64,000 bases of DNA from CAXXIC01 sp049315325 (GTDB taxonomy: Bacteria; Bacteroidota; Bacteroidia; Bacteroidales; UBA7332): the NCBI GenBank assembly GCA_049315325.1, contig JBMOKJ010000003.1, positions 186,001 to 250,000 on the forward strand, read 5' to 3'. Made by a program: the position numbers and the translations under genes. The notes beneath the pieces are model-generated. The model worked only from the letters and a program-made list of their open reading frames with translations, did no database searches and was not told the DNA's origin. Below, in pieces: positions 61,408 to 64,000 of this stretch. Positions within the stretch are counted from its first letter, which is position 1. Each line of letters begins with the position of its first letter.

Positions 61408-61444
61408 ATTTTCAGCTGTTGAGTAATTCTCAACAGCTGAAAAT
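61408..61444 (+). terminator. Perfect 16-bp hairpin inside the polysaccharide operon
   Basis: ATTTTCAGCTGTTGAG and its exact complement flank the loop TAATT. Only TTG follows, so it is a weak terminator at best. It may lower expression of the lyase relative to susCD or protect the 3' end of the upstream message. Confidence 0.65.
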
Positions 61445-61495
61445 TTGTAGCCTTAAACAATCATTCGTTCTCCTTTTTGAATAACAATACCCCTG

Positions 61496-63889
61496 ATGAA
61501 CAAGTCAAGAATTCTTTTTCTTTTTGCATTTATTATCCCCTTTTCATTATTCGCATCAACTTATAAAGTCGCTGACATTTCTGAATTTAAGGAAAAGGTT
61601 AAACATGCGGTTGCAGGTGATTCCATCGTACTCAGAAATGGTGTTTGGAAAGATGCACAACTTGTTTTTAAGGGAAACGGAGAGAATGGGAAATGTATCA
61701 GTTTAGTGGCTGAAACACAAGGAAAGGTTTTTCTACAAGGTAAATCATGTTTGAATTTATCAGGTGATTATCTCTTTGTTTCGGGATTAGTTTTCAACAA
61801 TGGCTATTCTCCTAAAGGCGTGGTCATAGACTTTAGAACAAGCTCAAAAGAGTATGCATATAATTGTGTAGTATCTGAATGTGTGATCGATAGATACAAT
61901 CAACCTGTGAAAGATTCCGCCGATCATTGGGTTTGTTTTTGGGGTAAAATGAATAAGGTTGAATATTGCTATTTAGGTGGAAAAACCAATGTTGGTACAA
62001 CGATGGTGGTGTGGCCAAACGACTCCAACTCGACAAATAACGGACATTTAATATATCGAAACTACTTTGGTACCCGACCACGTCTTGGGTCAAATGGAGG
62101 GGAATCGATACGCATTGGTACAAGCACTGTTTGCACGAATAGCTCAAAAACGATTGTGGATGGGAACTATTTTGAACGTTGCAACGGCGAAGTTGAGGTG
62201 ATTTCAAATAAATCGTGCGACAATATTTTTGTCAATAACACTTTTCTTGAGTGCGAAGGAAATCTCGTTTTGCGACACGGTAACAATGCTACAGTCGCCG
62301 GTAACTGGTTCATTGGCAATGGTAAAGAGTATACAGGTGGCGTTCGCATTATCAACGAAGGTCACAAAATATACAACAACTTTTTCTATAAACTTCGTGG
62401 CGATGGTTTCCGGTCACCGATAACTATTATGAATGCAATTCCCAACTCGCCCCCAAGCGGATATGCTCCCGTAAAGAATGTTATTGTTGCAAATAATACG
62501 TTTTTCGATTGCTCCACTCCTTGGGCATTTTGCGTAGGAGTAGAGGAGCGAAATCGGATTGTGAGACCAGAAAATGTGTTGCTGCTCAATAATTTAGTTT
62601 ATTGTCCGAATTCAGCGGAGTTGATAAAGAGTTACGATAATACGGACGGAATTATTCAAGATAATAATCTGATGATTGGTGCAAATGGTATGTCGACAGA
62701 CAAAGGTACCGTTGCGGGTGAAATCGTAAATTCTTCGGTATGGGGAATCGATTATATCTATTCTGTGCTGAAAGCGAAGCGTTTGCCATTTGTGAAATAC
62801 GATATTTTGGGTCAAAAACGAGATGACGCAACAATCGGTGCATTTCAAGGAAATAGTGAAAAACCTCTTGTAGAAATGGCAACCAGTCGCAACTGTGGAC
62901 CTTCATGGTATCAACCACAAGCTGCGCTACCAAAAAAGAAAGTTACGACAAAAGGAAATGAAATTCGTGTTTCTGCAGGTGTCGATTTGCTGAATCAAGC
63001 CATAAAAACAGCTAAAGCAGGCGATATTTTGGTTTTGGATGAAGGCGAACATATTATTACAAAAAAGATTGTCCTTGCAAAGGATATTACCATTCGTGCT
63101 GCTATTGAAGCTGCTTCAAGACCAGTGATAAAAGCAAAATATGAAAGAACTAATGGCAATCTTTTTGAAATATCAGGTGATGCTGTTATCCATTTAGCGC
63201 GAATAGCATTGAACGGAGATAGTAAATCACGATTTCCTGCAAAATACGCCATTACCACTGCGAAAGAAAGTGCCGTTGGTTATTCCGTTTTTCTAACTAA
63301 TTGCGAAATCTATGATTTCAATGAAGAAACTGGAGCTATTCTGAAAGGCTACAAAGGTTCGATGGCTGACTCAATTAAGATTTCTAATTCCATTATTCGC
63401 GATTCATATCGTGGTTTTAGCTTGGGTGAAGAAAAGGACGATTTGGGTAAATACAGTGCTGAAAATCTTGTTTTCGACAATACGGTTTTCAATAATATTC
63501 AGCAATATGTTGTCGATTATTACCGCGGTGGCAACGATGAATCCACATTGGGTGGTTCGTTTGCGGTGAATCACTGTGTTTTTAGTGCTGTTGCCAATGA
63601 TGAAAAACAGACCATCTTCAAACTTACAGGAATTGTCAATGTGAATATCGCCAATTCAATTTTCTCAAAATCAATGGCGCAAACTTCATTTAAATTATAT
63701 GGTGCGAAAAATCATATTTCAAATTGCTGCATTTCTGATTGCGCAATGCCTCAGATTGGCAAAGGGGCTGTGGTCTCGAATTTGCGAACTGACAACCCGA
63801 TTTTTGAGAAAGATAAATTTACGTTGTCGAAAAAATCAACTTTTTTGGGTAAAGCCTCTGATGGCTCAAATATTGGGTTAAGTAAATAA
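61496..63889 (+). CDS. Polysaccharide lyase family 6 (alginate lyase-like), two-domain
   Basis: A 797-residue exported enzyme (signal peptide ending SLFAS). The N-terminal beta-helix (about 20-450) has the PL6 signature NGGESIRIGTS about 199-209. The probable catalytic Lys is in EVISNKSCDN about 240 and Arg in LVLRHGNNA about 260. PL6 enzymes cleave alginate or, in some cases, dermatan by beta-elimination. A second parallel beta-helix (about 470-797: VSAGVDLLNQAIKTAKAGDILVLDEG) follows, as in two-domain PL6 lyases. No T9SS signal is seen at the C-terminus, so it is periplasmic or lipid-free. Confidence 0.9.
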   Translation: MNKSRILFLFAFIIPFSLFASTYKVADISEFKEKVKHAVAGDSIVLRNGVWKDAQLVFKGNGENGKCISLVAETQGKVFLQGKSCLNLSGDYLFVSGLVFNNGYSPKGVVIDFRTSSKEYAYNCVVSECVIDRYNQPVKDSADHWVCFWGKMNKVEYCYLGGKTNVGTTMVVWPNDSNSTNNGHLIYRNYFGTRPRLGSNGGESIRIGTSTVCTNSSKTIVDGNYFERCNGEVEVISNKSCDNIFVNNTFLECEGNLVLRHGNNATVAGNWFIGNGKEYTGGVRIINEGHKIYNNFFYKLRGDGFRSPITIMNAIPNSPPSGYAPVKNVIVANNTFFDCSTPWAFCVGVEERNRIVRPENVLLLNNLVYCPNSAELIKSYDNTDGIIQDNNLMIGANGMSTDKGTVAGEIVNSSVWGIDYIYSVLKAKRLPFVKYDILGQKRDDATIGAFQGNSEKPLVEMATSRNCGPSWYQPQAALPKKKVTTKGNEIRVSAGVDLLNQAIKTAKAGDILVLDEGEHIITKKIVLAKDITIRAAIEAASRPVIKAKYERTNGNLFEISGDAVIHLARIALNGDSKSRFPAKYAITTAKESAVGYSVFLTNCEIYDFNEETGAILKGYKGSMADSIKISNSIIRDSYRGFSLGEEKDDLGKYSAENLVFDNTVFNNIQQYVVDYYRGGNDESTLGGSFAVNHCVFSAVANDEKQTIFKLTGIVNVNIANSIFSKSMAQTSFKLYGAKNHISNCCISDCAMPQIGKGAVVSNLRTDNPIFEKDKFTLSKKSTFLGKASDGSNIGLSK

Positions 63890-63913
63890 ATTAGTCATAA
63901 TAAATTTCACATC

Positions 63914-64000
63914 ATGAATTCCAATAAAAGGATAGCTATTTCATTAGCATTTTGCTTTATAAGTATTTTTTGTTTCTCTTCATTTGTTTACTCAATAAAC
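63914..64000 (+). CDS. Start of the next exported protein of the polysaccharide locus (3' truncated)
   Basis: ATG at 63914, 25 bases after the lyase stop, followed by MNSNKRIAISLAFCFISIF and further hydrophobic residues to the window end. This is a signal peptide. By position it is likely another enzyme or binding protein of the locus. Nothing more can be said. Confidence 0.6.
   Translation, partial: MNSNKRIAISLAFCFISIFCFSSFVYSIN

Overview
The window looks like a chromosome segment of a Bacteroidetes bacterium, most likely order Bacteroidales and perhaps close to Paludibacter. Five lines of evidence support this. The primary sigma factor is the short 286-residue Bacteroidetes type without region 1.1. 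Many genes are preceded by the Bacteroidetes -7 element TAnnTTTG and few have a Shine-Dalgarno sequence. There is a gldH-type lipoprotein and a large protein with a type IX secretion (T9SS) C-terminal signal. There is a SusC/SusD pair. Small families typical of the phylum (DUF4286, DUF4922, long LptF/LptG permease, TPR protein behind gyrA) are present. No rRNA, CRISPR array, insertion sequence or prophage was seen. Two tRNAs are present: Ala(GGC) and initiator Met(CAT).

Layout. 1-2255: end of an unknown gene, rpoD, tRNA-Ala, a DUF4286 gene overlapping ruvC. 2256-7047 (minus): one probable operon, threonylcarbamoyl-AMP synthase, sugar-phosphate transferase, ClC chloride protein, fmt. 7107-10461 (minus): Spy-like periplasmic protein, dxs, prmA. 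10520-17582 (plus): Tyr/Gly/Ser-rich exported protein, FadL-like porin, 1258-residue T9SS cargo. 17679-24082 (plus): metF, holB, RicT/PSP1 protein, gldH, glycosyltransferase, DUF2007 protein. 24129-27508 (minus): AT-rich accessory island. 27661-30834 (plus): DUF4922 protein, methyltransferase, iron alcohol dehydrogenase. 30830-33520 (minus): threonine aldolase, alpha/beta hydrolase, pentapeptide protein. 33700-41293: a tiny Lys-rich protein, then minus-strand aminotransferase, lipoprotein, nucleoside transporter, LptF/G-like permease plus ribBA. 41323-51094 (minus): START-like protein, tRNA-fMet, mnmA, LysR regulator, a 43-residue lipoprotein, trpB2 with an attenuator, aldose-epimerase-like protein, TPR protein, gyrA. 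51286-53913: clpC. 54251-64000: FadR-type regulator and a polysaccharide utilization locus (SusC, SusD, repeat lipoprotein, PL6 lyase, next gene cut by the window end).

Most interesting points. (1) The island at 24.1-27.5 kb encodes an 841-residue LRR-ROC-COR (Roco) GTPase. Its C-terminus carries what reads as a DUF4435/TOPRIM-type nuclease signature (Glu651, Asp692-x-Asp694, Glu720-Asn721), the fold of the PARIS effector AriB. This suggests a one-protein sensor-switch-nuclease defence system next to a small membrane protein. (2) Upstream of the TrpB-like gene there is a complete candidate ribosome-mediated attenuator: a -7 element, a 17-residue leader peptide with a Trp-Arg-Trp core, a pause hairpin and a 12-bp intrinsic terminator. 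(3) A tandem palindromic operator of GntR/FadR type lies on the core promoter of the SusC gene next to the FadR-type regulator gene, which suggests local control of an alginate-type utilization locus.
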